From positions 1 through 36,764 of the forward strand of contig CAJUHG010000023.1 in NCBI GenBank assembly GCA_910586005.1: a DNA stretch of 36,764 nucleotides, in the 5' to 3' direction. The position numbers and the translations under genes were made by a program. This document shows, piece after piece, positions 16,077 to 25,426 of this stretch. The stretch is from an uncultured Lachnospiraceae bacterium. Lineage in GTDB: Bacteria > Bacillota > Clostridia > Lachnospirales > Lachnospiraceae. Each line of letters opens with the position of its first letter. The stretch's first letter is position 1. The notes beneath the pieces were generated by a model. That model was not told where the DNA came from and did not search any database. It worked only from the letters and a program-made list of their open reading frames with translations.

Positions 16077-19000
16077 CTAATATTTTCTGGTACTTAGTGA
16101 GTTGCCGCCAGTGAGACTGGTATTTACAAAAGTTTCAAAGGTTTTTTGCACAGTAGTGTCATTTTTCAATACATCTACGAGTTCTGTGGCAAATTCTTTG
16201 GGATTGTCCACATTTGGGAGGCAGACATCTCCAACCGTTACCATAACATTTTTTACAGCAGAAGATGGATCTGGAAGAAATTGGGTATAATTAGGAGATG
16301 CTAGTGGCAGGTCTGTTTGAAGTGGAAAAAGGCCCATAGGGTCAGTTGCTTCAGTAGTGATAGTAGGTTGTACAGGAATGGTAAAATCATCTTTCTCATA
16401 AGAATCTGTAGGACTGGAGGGTTCTTTTGGATTGTCTTTTCCATTTTCGACTAGTATCCTTTTGTTATCTGTAGGGTTAGAAGATTTTTTGGGATTGTCT
16501 TGGTAGGAGGATTGAATGGATGAAACAATATCATTTGTCATTTCCCTATCCAATTTAAGAATCCCAAGTTTTTCAAGTTCTTCAATCGCTTGTTCTGAAT
16601 TTTTTACGCCTAACAGGTTATAAAGCTGCGTTTTATTGCGCTCAGATAGATATCCTCCTGTAATTCCATAGACTAGTTTATCTAAGATATCCATTTTCTT
16701 CTCAGGAATACTTGGCTCCTCGTCAACCACAGAATAGAGAAAATCTTCCACAATTGGACGGTTATTTTCTTTGGCATTTTTTAGTTTCTTTTTTAGGCTA
16801 GAAGTCTTTTTCTTTGAGTTTTGGTAATCTTTATCTGCCTTATGATAGGCTTCCTCCGCAGTTTGCCAGTTTTTATAAGCATTTTTGTATTGTTTGGAAT
16901 TTTTGCCATATTTCTTTTCTGCTTCATCGAGTTTTGTTTTTGCCTTATTTAAGTTTTCTTTTGCAGTTTTGCGCTTCTCCTTTGTTTCTTTTTCTTCTTT
17001 TTTACTTTTATTTAAATCTTTCTCATACTTATCTAATTTTTCATAAGATGTTAAAGCAGTCTGATAGGCTTTTTTATCATTTTCTTTGTCGGTAAGAGCA
17101 ATCAACTTATCAAAGGCTTTTAAAATAGCATTGATACCACCTTCTGCATTAAAATAAGTTCCCCATGTAGTTTTCATCGCAGTGGACAAAGAGGTGCCAT
17201 AGTCTTTGGAAAGGTCTTTGAGTGTTTTATTAATTTGTTTGGTGTGATCCGTAACTTGCCTAATTCCTTCTTTAAATAGAATTTCCATATCCAATTCCAG
17301 ATTGTTGATATAGTCTTCTAGATGGTCTAACATATTGTCTAAGGCATCTTGTGTATCTGAGATATATTTGTCATACATGGTTTCTTGCAGACTATTTTGA
17401 GCATTTTCTAATTCTACTTTTAATCGCTGCAATTTTGCAGAGACTTCTTCACTGTTAGACATGGAAGCGTAAGCGCTGATTTGCTTTTTCAGTGTATTGA
17501 TGTTCTCTGACTGCTGAGAGATATTTTTCTGGAAATCATGGGCACTTTTCGCATTTTGGAGAAATTCTTTATATTTGCGAATGGATTTGCTTAGGGAATC
17601 AATCAGAGCTTTATAACCTTCTTTCACTAAGTTTGCAATCGCTTTCTTTTCTTTTTCTGCATTTAAAATGGATTGTTGCTGTAATTCCTGATATTCTTGT
17701 AACTGTGAAAGTAGTGTTGTGTCAGAAGGATTTTCTTTTAACATTTTTTGGATACGTTTGATTTCTTTTCCATATTGATCTGCCTGACTCATATAAGTTT
17801 CATAGTTTTGATAGTGAAGTCCTAACGTGGCAGTTCCATGTTTGGTAAAGCCCTTTTTATTTGTCATTGGTTTCTCAGACATTAAGTCAATGTAGAAATC
17901 TGCTTCTGAGGTATACTGGGAAAATTGTTCCTGTAAAAAATCAAATTGATCAAAACCTACTTGCCGAAGTTGATTTGAAAATTCCTGAAGCGATTGTGCA
18001 GACTGTGTTAATTCTTCATCTACTGCATGAATGGCATCTTTCATTTCCCACCATTCTTCTGAATATTCTTTGATTTTTCCAGATTTTACAGCGTTATCCA
18101 GACTTCCCTGTAGCTTTTGCTTTTCTGTTTCTAGGCGTTTTTGCTTTTCTGTTTCAAGCGCAATCAGCGTTCTATAAAAACTTTGATTGGTAAGATGTCC
18201 TTTTGCTTCTGATAAATTCATAGCAGAAGAAATCCTGTCAGCTCGTTGTGTTACTTCTGTCTGTTTTCTTTCATGTGCAGATTTTATATTATGAAACTTC
18301 TGCAAACTTAATTCTGCTGTCTCTTTTTTGGAGGTTTCTGCTGTAAGCTTTGCCGTTTCTTTTGCAGTCTGATTAGCAATAAGAGCAGCATTATAATTTG
18401 TAGCTGCTTTTACAAGATGCTCTAATCCCAGATCAGAGAGCTTAGTAATCAAAGAGGCTGGAATTTGTTTTTCCTTCTTCACATAAGATTGTAGCTGTTT
18501 GTAGTATGTATCCACTTTTTGCTTTTCGGAGATTGATAAATTCTTTTTATCATTCGATTTTGCAGAGCGAAAAGCAGCTTTGGATGTTTTTAAATTTTTC
18601 GCTGTAGTTTTTACTGTCTTTTGCGTTTCTTTGTTATTATTTTTTACAAGATTTATTTGTTTATTTAGAATAGAGTTTTGTTGTTGGTAAGAAGTAGCAT
18701 TACTTTGTTTTGCTTCATATAATTCATTTTTAGATGCATTCTTTTCTAAATACTGATCTAATTTTTCTAATGGAAGATTTGCAAGTTCTACAGCCAAGTC
18801 TGCAATGGATTGCGTTAAGTCGGCAATCTTTTCTTTGTTGGAATTAATCTGTTCCTGATATGTTTTCCATGCCTCTCCTCCCTTTGTTACTTTTTTTTGC
18901 AAATTTTCAAGAGATTTTGTCTGATTTTTCAGTTGAGAAAGTTCGTTGGCATTTTGATTTTGCTCATATGCCATATCTTTTTTAGAAGCAGATAGTCCAA

Positions 19001-21821
19001 AGATTTCTTTTAATGCAATCAGAGCCTTTCTGCGTTCTATCAGACGATTCGTTTTATTGATTTCTTCATCATAGTATTCTGTTATCTTTTTGGCATAAGA
19101 TTTTTCGGCCTGAGCTTTCAGTTCTTTTAAATCGGCAAGTCGCTCTTCACATTCTTTTTGTTTATTATAGTATGTTTCATATTCAGCAAGTTTTTCTTTT
19201 AAGTCTTCGTTGTCAATCTCATCAATTGCAAAACCGCCGTTGATTATTCGGTCTATCCATTGGGGTGCTAGTCCCATGTCCTCTAGTTTTTTCTGATACA
19301 TGGAAAGAGCAGTATCATTGTCAGAAATCTCAGAATTAATCTGATTGATATATTCTGTGAATCCTTTCTGCGTGCTTTTTTCTGAAAAAGTATTTTCAAA
19401 GGCTTTTCCTAATTTTTCTGTTTCCTTTTTGACAACTTCTAATTTTCTTTCGATCCAGTCATAGTCTTCCTTTACGGGTTCAGGCTCAGGTTCAGGGATT
19501 TCTGTATTTGTATTAGTAGAAGTATTTGAACCACCTGAACCGCTAGAAACACCAGAAGGAACTTTGATATCTAATTTAAGGGAAGGAAGTTCTAAAAATT
19601 CTTTATAAATACGATTCCATATTCCATCTAAATCTACCAGTTTTCCACTGTGCTTTGCATTCTGTGATTCATTCTCAACATCATGCATAAAGGCTGCACT
19701 AGCAGCAGTCCCCAGATATGCGGTGGCTACTTGAGCAATGGCTTGGACTTTTTCATTGAAGTTTAAATCTGTGTTTGCCAGTATCTGTTCTTGAACAATC
19801 TGATTTGCAACAGAAATAGTTACCATATCAGAGGCATTGGCTTCTGTTAGCATTTGTAGTGTTTTGCGGAGTGTTGCTTCTGTTACTCCATCTTTGGTAA
19901 TTGCCAATGCACGTTCTGTAACAGCCGCTATTTGGTATTTTTCAGTTAGTTTTTGCTGTACGAGGTCTTCTGCATTGGAAATTCCTATGGAGCGTAACTG
20001 ACTGGTATAATAGTCTCGATTGGAGTAGGTAAGTTGAGACAAATAATTTCCACTGTTTAGGTAGGCGTCAGCAAGTTCATTGGTTGCGGCCTGCACCTCG
20101 TCTACAGAAGAAGAAGCTGTACCTAAAACTTGAACATAGTGCTTCCATTCTTCCTCCTGTGCCTTTAGCTCTTCTGACATACCTGCAAAGGTGGAGGCGT
20201 CAATGGCTTCCGTTGGAGAGGTTATCTTGCGGGAGAGATTATCTGTAAGAGAAGAAATATTTTTTCCAAAAGCTGCAAGCTGACTTTCAGAAGAAACCAT
20301 AGCATTGACTTTTTTGGTTGCTTCTTCTGCAGATATTCCAATTTGAGTTAAAAAGTTATCGGTTCCATCGACTTCCTGAAAAGCCTCTATGGTAAGTTGT
20401 CCAGATTCCGCTAATTCCAAAAGAGTGTCTTTGGCTTCTGCGAAGGCATCGGCTTCAAAGGCTTCTCCAAAAGATAAGGGAAAAATCTCTTCCACTTCTT
20501 CAGACATAGAAATAATTTCTTCTAGAAAAGCGGCAGTGGCAGTTTGATGTTCTCCTAAAATCAATTGACTTTCTTGAATGGCTTGAGAGAGGTTTTTATA
20601 GTTGGAAATTGCTTCCTCATCTAAATCGCCAGCGTTATACATACCAATCAATTCTTCTTTGCTCACTTCTAGACCTTCCGTATGGAAGATATCATTGATT
20701 GCCATAGCATTCCATTCATTGGGAGAAATAAGGCTATGGATAAGTTTCATACCTTGTTCTAGATTATTATAAAACTGTTGTTCATCTCCAGTCAGTTCCC
20801 GATAATTTAGAATTTCATTTAAATTTAAGCGATATTCTTGTAAGGTGGATAGATCTTCTAGTAATTTTCCTTTATATAGCTCCATGCCTTCTTGATAGCT
20901 GTTCATGGCTTCTGTATCTTTGTTTTTCTGAGCCTCAAAAAATCCTTCCTGCATTTTTAAGTATGCAGCGGCGACGCCTTCTAATCCCTGATTTTCAAGG
21001 TCTAGATGAGAACCCGTATTGGAGTGACTGTCCATTAATTCTTGCACATCTTTTTCCTGAAAAGAATCATCATGAAATTCCAAATCGAAGGCTTCTTTAT
21101 TTTGTTTTGCCAGTTCATTTGCCTTTGTCTCTGCCAATTGTTGTTTTAGAGACAACTGATATTCTAATTCTCTGGTGGCATTTTGAAGGTTTGACAGTTC
21201 TGCTTTTTCTAGATAGGTCAAATGCTTTTTTCCATTTAACTCATCAATTCTTTGCCCATGTTCTTTTAGTTCAGATTCAATGTCATCTATCTCTGAGGTG
21301 ATGGAAGTAAATTCTTGTTTTGTCTCGTTTAATCGCTCTTTTGCAATTTCTACCCGATTAATATAATTACTAATTGCAGTTACAGCCATTTCAATTCCTT
21401 TGGAAATCAAGGCAAACACCAGCATATTTCCAGCGGTGGCGAGACCTTCCCAGACGGCTCCTAACGCCTTGCTTTTGAGAGAAGCCAGAGAGAATTTATC
21501 TACATTTTGCTGTAGGGATTCTCTGATTGCATTTTGCTGTTCTTCAAAAGTTCTTAACGTATTGGAAGCGCCGCCCATTGCCATTGCATGTTTGGTGGCA
21601 GCTTCTGAGGCATCTTGCATAGAAAGGTTTAAAGCTTCTTGTACAGAATGACCATCATTTACCATTTGCATATATCTACTTAGAGCAGACATATCTGTAG
21701 TATTTTGAGTATTAAAGTTATTAAGTTCTTTTTGTGCATTGTTCTTCCTCATTGCTCTGTCTGCAAAAGTTGAGGTAAGACCTGTTGCAGTTCCATTTTC
21801 ATTTTCTTTACTTGTGAGTAA
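16077..21821 (-). CDS. Tail tape measure protein, exon 2 (C-terminal 1914 residues)
   Basis: This is the larger exon of the gene started at 24520. The frame can be read as beginning at an ATG at 21887, but its first 22 codons lie in the intron and have no ribosome site. The true exon begins TTA CTC ACA AGT at 21821, so the spliced protein reads SSKGVG-LLTSKEN. The tape measure sits inside the tail tube and sets its length. A hydrophobic segment lies near the start (GNMLVFALISKGIEMAV), followed by some 1600 residues of helical, Lys/Glu/Gln-rich coiled coil and a Pro/Ser/Thr-rich stretch near the C-terminus. With exon 1 the product is 2271 residues. It ends 10 bp before the small coiled-coil gene. 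Confidence 0.88.
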   Translation of the reverse strand, partial: LLTSKENENGTATGLTSTFADRAMRKNNAQKELNNFNTQNTTDMSALSRYMQMVNDGHSVQEALNLSMQDASEAATKHAMAMGGASNTLRTFEEQQNAIRESLQQNVDKFSLASLKSKALGAVWEGLATAGNMLVFALISKGIEMAVTAISNYINRVEIAKERLNETKQEFTSITSEIDDIESELKEHGQRIDELNGKKHLTYLEKAELSNLQNATRELEYQLSLKQQLAETKANELAKQNKEAFDLEFHDDSFQEKDVQELMDSHSNTGSHLDLENQGLEGVAAAYLKMQEGFFEAQKNKDTEAMNSYQEGMELYKGKLLEDLSTLQEYRLNLNEILNYRELTGDEQQFYNNLEQGMKLIHSLISPNEWNAMAINDIFHTEGLEVSKEELIGMYNAGDLDEEAISNYKNLSQAIQESQLILGEHQTATAAFLEEIISMSEEVEEIFPLSFGEAFEADAFAEAKDTLLELAESGQLTIEAFQEVDGTDNFLTQIGISAEEATKKVNAMVSSESQLAAFGKNISSLTDNLSRKITSPTEAIDASTFAGMSEELKAQEEEWKHYVQVLGTASSSVDEVQAATNELADAYLNSGNYLSQLTYSNRDYYTSQLRSIGISNAEDLVQQKLTEKYQIAAVTERALAITKDGVTEATLRKTLQMLTEANASDMVTISVANQIVQEQILANTDLNFNEKVQAIAQVATAYLGTAASAAFMHDVENESQNAKHSGKLVDLDGIWNRIYKEFLELPSLKLDIKVPSGVSSGSGGSNTSTNTNTEIPEPEPEPVKEDYDWIERKLEVVKKETEKLGKAFENTFSEKSTQKGFTEYINQINSEISDNDTALSMYQKKLEDMGLAPQWIDRIINGGFAIDEIDNEDLKEKLAEYETYYNKQKECEERLADLKELKAQAEKSYAKKITEYYDEEINKTNRLIERRKALIALKEIFGLSASKKDMAYEQNQNANELSQLKNQTKSLENLQKKVTKGGEAWKTYQEQINSNKEKIADLTQSIADLAVELANLPLEKLDQYLEKNASKNELYEAKQSNATSYQQQNSILNKQINLVKNNNKETQKTVKTTAKNLKTSKAAFRSAKSNDKKNLSISEKQKVDTYYKQLQSYVKKEKQIPASLITKLSDLGLEHLVKAATNYNAALIANQTAKETAKLTAETSKKETAELSLQKFHNIKSAHERKQTEVTQRADRISSAMNLSEAKGHLTNQSFYRTLIALETEKQKRLETEKQKLQGSLDNAVKSGKIKEYSEEWWEMKDAIHAVDEELTQSAQSLQEFSNQLRQVGFDQFDFLQEQFSQYTSEADFYIDLMSEKPMTNKKGFTKHGTATLGLHYQNYETYMSQADQYGKEIKRIQKMLKENPSDTTLLSQLQEYQELQQQSILNAEKEKKAIANLVKEGYKALIDSLSKSIRKYKEFLQNAKSAHDFQKNISQQSENINTLKKQISAYASMSNSEEVSAKLQRLKVELENAQNSLQETMYDKYISDTQDALDNMLDHLEDYINNLELDMEILFKEGIRQVTDHTKQINKTLKDLSKDYGTSLSTAMKTTWGTYFNAEGGINAILKAFDKLIALTDKENDKKAYQTALTSYEKLDKYEKDLNKSKKEEKETKEKRKTAKENLNKAKTKLDEAEKKYGKNSKQYKNAYKNWQTAEEAYHKADKDYQNSKKKTSSLKKKLKNAKENNRPIVEDFLYSVVDEEPSIPEKKMDILDKLVYGITGGYLSERNKTQLYNLLGVKNSEQAIEELEKLGILKLDREMTNDIVSSIQSSYQDNPKKSSNPTDNKRILVENGKDNPKEPSSPTDSYEKDDFTIPVQPTITTEATDPMGLFPLQTDLPLASPNYTQFLPDPSSAVKNVMVTVGDVCLPNVDNPKEFATELVDVLKNDTTVQKTFETFVNTSLTGGNSLSTRKY

Positions 21822-21863
21822 CAAACAATTGTATTTTACAGGATTATTTTGTATAATAAAAAG

Positions 21864-22344
21864 AAAAATAAAATAGAACCTATACATAAATTAAAGTATA
21901 ACATATGCTATGGGAGAAAGAGGTATAACAATGTCAGAAGTAAAGAGTAATTTTTATTATTGCCCCAAATGTTTGCAGTTTGAACTTGATCCAAAAGAAT
22001 GTGGAAGTTGCAGAGCATTTTTTAATAAATATTCACCTGTAGATTATATAGGAAAAATAACTTTACGTGAATTGAATGAATTTTTAGAGGACCCTGCACG
22101 TAAGGAAGACCCAAGGTTTGATCAAGAATTATTTGACCATAGAATTAATTATGTACCAATCCAGTATGAAGATTTATTGAAGGATACACCTATCACTTCT
22201 GTTTCCTGCCCTTATTGTCATTCTAAGAAAACTAAAAAAATATCCTCGGGAAGCAAATTGTTAAATACTGCTCTTTTTGGTGCCTTTGGAAATAAAAGGA
22301 GATACCAGTGGCACTGTAACAGTTGTGATTCTGATTTTTAATAA
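21864..22344 (+). repeat. Tandem duplication inside the intron, unit 1
   Basis: It starts at AAAAATAAAA and ends just past the zinc-ribbon stop codon. It matches unit 2 at 22480-22954 apart from one base and a 6-nt insertion in the leader, and one base in the stop codon. The coding part is identical by eye over about 410 bp. Confidence 0.92.
21931..22341 (+). CDS. Zinc-ribbon protein, copy 1, antisense inside the group I intron
   Basis: A 136-residue protein of unknown function. Eight cysteines form two probable zinc sites: CPKC and CGSC near residues 11-29, and CPYC with CNSC near 96-133. The C-terminal part (SGSKLLNTALFGAFGNKRRYQWHC) resembles a zinc-ribbon tail that I associate with many small Firmicutes hypothetical proteins. 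There is no nuclease, transposase or reverse transcriptase motif. An in-frame ATG seven codons upstream exists, but AGAAAGAGG sits correctly for the ATG at 21931. The gene runs opposite to the intron and the tape measure, so it must use its own promoter. It lies near the 3' splice site, in the cargo part of the intron. Confidence 0.8.
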   Translation: MSEVKSNFYYCPKCLQFELDPKECGSCRAFFNKYSPVDYIGKITLRELNEFLEDPARKEDPRFDQELFDHRINYVPIQYEDLLKDTPITSVSCPYCHSKKTKKISSGSKLLNTALFGAFGNKRRYQWHCNSCDSDF

Positions 22345-22479
22345 GATGCAAACATATTTTTATATTACTAGATAAGCTGTTTTGTAATTTATCTAATACT
22401 TATTCTTAGAAAGAAAATTTATTTTTAAAAAAGTAAAATGGATGCAAATTATTATTTGTAACATTAAATGGTTTTAACC

Positions 22480-22954
22480 AAAAATAAAACAGAACCTATA
22501 CATAAGTATAACATATGCTATGGGAGAAAGAGGTATAACAATGTCAGAAGTAAAGAGTAATTTTTATTATTGCCCCAAATGTTTGCAGTTTGAACTTGAT
22601 CCAAAAGAATGTGGAAGTTGCAGAGCATTTTTTAATAAATATTCACCTGTAGATTATATAGGAAAAATAACTTTACGTGAATTGAATGAATTTTTAGAGG
22701 ACCCTGCACGTAAGGAAGACCCAAGGTTTGATCAAGAATTATTTGACCATAGAATTAATTATGTACCAATCCAGTATGAAGATTTATTGAAGGATACACC
22801 TATCACTTCTGTTTCCTGCCCTTATTGTCATTCTAAGAAAACTAAAAAAATATCCTCGGGAAGCAAATTGTTAAATACTGCTCTTTTTGGTGCCTTTGGA
22901 AATAAAAGGAGATACCAGTGGCACTGTAACAGTTGTGATTCTGATTTTTAGTAA
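22480..22954 (+). repeat. Tandem duplication inside the intron, unit 2
   Basis: Second copy of the unit at 21864-22344, in direct orientation with a 610-bp offset between start codons. The 135 bp between units (22345-22479) is AT-rich and holds no gene that I can see. Confidence 0.92.
22541..22951 (+). CDS. Zinc-ribbon protein, copy 2, antisense inside the group I intron
   Basis: The protein is identical in all 136 residues to copy 1 at 21931, with the same leader and ribosome site. Only the stop differs (TAG here, TAA in copy 1). Lack of silent changes means the duplication is recent or kept uniform by gene conversion. It ends about 90 bp from the conserved ribozyme core (P9 side), so transcription from it would run antisense into the ribozyme. 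Function unknown. Confidence 0.8.
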   Translation: MSEVKSNFYYCPKCLQFELDPKECGSCRAFFNKYSPVDYIGKITLRELNEFLEDPARKEDPRFDQELFDHRINYVPIQYEDLLKDTPITSVSCPYCHSKKTKKISSGSKLLNTALFGAFGNKRRYQWHCNSCDSDF

Positions 22955-23449
22955 TGTATATGCCCGCTTTGTTTTAGAATATTCTGCCTAAATCCTGTGA
23001 AAGACAGTAGAAATTATTTCAGTTGCATATTGTCATTTTCACTTATATGCAAGAAGCTAGTTCTGACTCTATCTTACTGCGAAACTATCACAGCCGTCTA
23101 TGTGGTCGATGAGGTTAGTCTTTGATTGCCTGTTAGAATTTTTGGTAATTCTAAGAGAGGAATCTATAACTGTCACCTGCGGATTGTCTGATAGCCCTAA
23201 ATAGTATTTTCAGAGTTTCCCGTTCCCCAATGACTAGGGAAGTGTACATTTGCAGAGGTACACCATATCTGACGTTTTTTCCTGTGATACAGGCTCCATC
23301 ATTTGACCTGACATTTTCATCTGTCAGGCTGGACATATGGATATGTTGGCTTACTGTGTGATTGCACAGGTCATTCAATCTCTCGCGAGAATGCCAACAG
23401 TCGGCTTACTCAGCGTTTGTGATAAATACTAAGTCAACATGATTTTTCA

Positions 23450-24520
23450 ACCGACACCTTTGGAACTAAGATAACCTGCACCAAGCGTTCCAAGAGTGCT
23501 AAAGGAACCTAATTTTTCCAGAAGGTTATCTAAGGCTTTTGCTCCAGAAGTTCCCAATTCCAGAAAGAATTTTGTGAAATCGGAATTTATCAGTGAATCG
23601 GAAAGCTGATGTAATTGATTCTTTAGGCTTTTGGTTCTTCCTTCTATGGAATCTAAATAGGTTTTATTTGCAGAATCGGCAGAACCAAAGCTATTAGATG
23701 CAGAATAGACGGACTGTTCTACTAAGGCCCAGTTATCCATAATTGCAGTAAAGGTATCTTGTTGATTTTCATCAATAGTAAAAGAGAGAAAGGCGTCACG
23801 GGAGGGGGCATCCATATTTCCCCAAGATGCGCTTAATTTATCAAAAATATCATAGACATTTTCGGTGTCTTTATACACTTCTTTTAGATTGGAAAAAATA
23901 GTAGGCATACTTCCTTCTACTTTGTCCATATCTCCAATTGTTTGGTAGGCTGCTGTTAGAAGACCAATCATTTCTTCTAAAGACATACCAGCATTGTTAG
24001 AAGCATCTGAAAGTTTATAGGCTCCTTCCATAAGAGTGTCAAAGTTAATGGCATCTGTATTGGCAACTCCCAGAATGGCATCATTGATTTTAGAGGCAAA
24101 GTTAGAATCTTTTCCAAAATTTTTTATTATTTGCTCTAAATGCTCCAGAGCTTTTTCTGTGTCTGTGATGGAACTAGAAATATTTGTTAATTTTAAAGCT
24201 TCTTCTGCTAATTTTATGGATTCCTGTAAATCATAACCTGCACTGCTAGCAGCAGTGATAGAAGAAAGGACTTCTAATTCTGTTTTTCCAAGAGCATCTC
24301 CTAGCTCAAATGCTTTTTCTGTAATATATTCTAATTCCTGCGAGGAGAAGTTAGAAGTTTTGGAGAGCTGCAATAGTGCATGGTCAAGGGCAATAATATT
24401 CTCTTTGAGAGAAGAAAGTGTTTCTATACTTTTGATAAGCATTCCTTTTGGAAAAAAGTATTGTTCCAAGCTAGAGAGTGTAGCTAAAAGCTCAGAATCT
24501 GTTTGATTGGCATTGTTCAT
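23450..24520 (-). CDS. Tail tape measure protein, exon 1 (N-terminal 357 residues)
   Basis: This is the 5' exon of the tape measure gene. It carries the TP901-type core domain (ITEKAFELGDALGKTELEVL, AASSAGYDLQESIKLAEEAL, NAGMSLEEMIGLLTAAYQ), normally found near the N-terminus of these proteins and never alone. AGGAGGTACTTAT precedes the ATG. The last codon, GGT, is at 23452-23450. The next triplet, TGA, is the first of the group I intron, so unspliced mRNA would yield a 357-residue stump. Splicing joins this exon in frame to 21821. Upstream is the 122-residue gene, 90 bp away. Confidence 0.92.
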
Positions 24521-24610
24521 ATAAGTACCTCCTTTTAAATTACAATTTTAAGTGTGTAGAGCATAGAACCATTAATAGTTAGAGAAGTAAAACTAAAAGT
24601 AGGCATAAAG

Positions 24611-24979
24611 TTATTCTGCTTCCATAATTGGATATAGTTCTACTAAATATTTTGCATTTAGTCCACTGTTAAAGATGTCAGTGGCTTTTAATCGAGGAAG
24701 GTTTACAATAATTTGTTCTTGCAACAAATCTTGCAAAGATTGGCTAAATTTTGTCAAGGTATCTGTATCTTTGCTATCAATAGTAATGTTTCCTTCTGTA
24801 TCTTCTGTTCCATATTCTCGAATTTTTTCATTGCGGATGCGTTCAAAATTTTTAACTGGAGTATCAATTTCATGAAGAATGCCAAGAAGATGAAATTTTA
24901 ATTTGCAGTCAATCTTTTTCTCATTATTTATAATTTCGCTGATAGTTCCATGAATATTTAAAACTTCTAATAATGTCAT
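24611..24979 (-). CDS. Putative tail assembly protein upstream of tape measure
   Basis: A 122-residue acidic, mostly helical protein with no motif that I recognise for certain. It starts MTLLEVLNIHGTISEIINNE and includes DTDTLTKFSQSLQDLLQEQ. Its place between the tube protein and the tape measure is where siphovirus tails encode their assembly chaperones, and its size fits. I recall similar proteins (a DUF6673-like family) at this position in Clostridia prophages, but cannot confirm that. AGGAG lies before the ATG. No slippery sequence for a chaperone frameshift was evident. Confidence 0.6.
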   Translation of the reverse strand: MTLLEVLNIHGTISEIINNEKKIDCKLKFHLLGILHEIDTPVKNFERIRNEKIREYGTEDTEGNITIDSKDTDTLTKFSQSLQDLLQEQIIVNLPRLKATDIFNSGLNAKYLVELYPIMEAE

Positions 24980-25123
24980 TGGATAGACTCCTTTCTGTTT
25001 TTTTAGGTGGTAGTGTCTGACTAAGTAGATAGGAAGATTTTATAAGTAATTGTAAAATACAATGATATCTCTAACTTTATGTACAGAAATAAATCAAGGA
25101 AAAGATAGAAAGATTTTTTACAA

Positions 25124-25405
25124 TTACTTATTGTGAGATTCTGATAAAAGTGTTTCAATAGTATGTTTGATATTTGTTTCAAAAGTATCTAATTGGGATA
25201 AGTTACAATGTTGCAATTGTTTTGTTGCTTCTTGGCTGCTGATATGTCCATTGGTATAATTGCTTAAAATAAGAAAAATTTTGTAACAGGAACTAGAATC
25301 TGTAATGGTACGCCAAGGAACAAAACTTTGTGTATTTTTACAACTATTGCAGATATGATATTTTTTGCCACATATCGCACAGGTGGCATTGAAATATTTG
25401 CTCAT
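25124..25405 (-). CDS. Small Cys-rich (zinc-finger-like) phage tail-operon protein
   Basis: A 93-residue protein with a probable zinc knuckle at the N-terminus: C9 and C12 (CAICGKKYHIC), then C19 and C22 (CNSCKNTQ). The rest is helical and polar. AGGTGA precedes the ATG. It sits between the tube protein and the putative assembly protein, after a hairpin that may lower its expression relative to the tube gene. No function is known to me. The cysteine motif may bind metal or RNA, and it may be an assembly factor rather than a virion part. Confidence 0.65.
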   Translation of the reverse strand: MSKYFNATCAICGKKYHICNSCKNTQSFVPWRTITDSSSCYKIFLILSNYTNGHISSQEATKQLQHCNLSQLDTFETNIKHTIETLLSESHNK

Positions 25406-25426
25406 AAAATCACCTCAAAGATAAGA

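Larger units (their letters stand above)
21822..23449 (-). ncRNA. Group I self-splicing intron in the tape measure gene (1628 nt)
   Basis: The internal guide GAGTAAGCCGAC lies at 23411-23400. Its half GCCGAC pairs with the 5' exon end GTCGGT (P1) and leaves the required U.G at the splice site. Its half GAGTAA pairs with the 3' exon start TTACTC (P10). The intron's last base is G (21822). Core motifs are in order: Q CAATCCGCAG (23186-23177), R AATCAAAGACTA (23127-23116) and S AAGATAGAGTC (23075-23065). P7 pairs GACT with AGTC across R and S. P2 (GTTGGC/GCCAAC, 23398-23393 with 23350-23345), P3 (GATGG/TCATC), P6a (TTAGAATT/AATTCTAA) and P8 (CACA/TGTG) also form. The ribozyme takes the first 400 nt or so; about 1.2 kb of cargo follows before the 3' splice site. 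The first intron triplet is an in-frame TGA. The P4-P5 region was not resolved by eye. Confidence 0.94.

Noticed and set aside
21822..21887. ATG at 21887 as start of a separate large tape measure gene
   Set aside because: There is no Shine-Dalgarno sequence before it and its first 22 codons are intron 3' end; the predicted exon starts at 21821.
23151..23378. A 75-codon open frame on the minus strand
   Set aside because: It lies wholly inside the ribozyme core, has no ribosome site and its bases are accounted for by intron stems.
22980..23449. Group II intron or retroelement in the tape measure gene
   Set aside because: No domain V sequence, GUGYG start or reverse transcriptase is visible, while group I Q, R and S motifs and P1/P10 pairing are clear.
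16077..24520. Tape measure gene as a pseudogene or as two separate genes split by an insertion
   Set aside because: The guide sequence pairs with both exon ends, the core motifs are in order and the exon frames agree at the predicted junction, so an intron explains the gap better than a break.
8755..24520. Diversity-generating retroelement acting on the receptor-binding protein
   Set aside because: No reverse transcriptase, accessory gene or template/variable repeat pair was found in the window.
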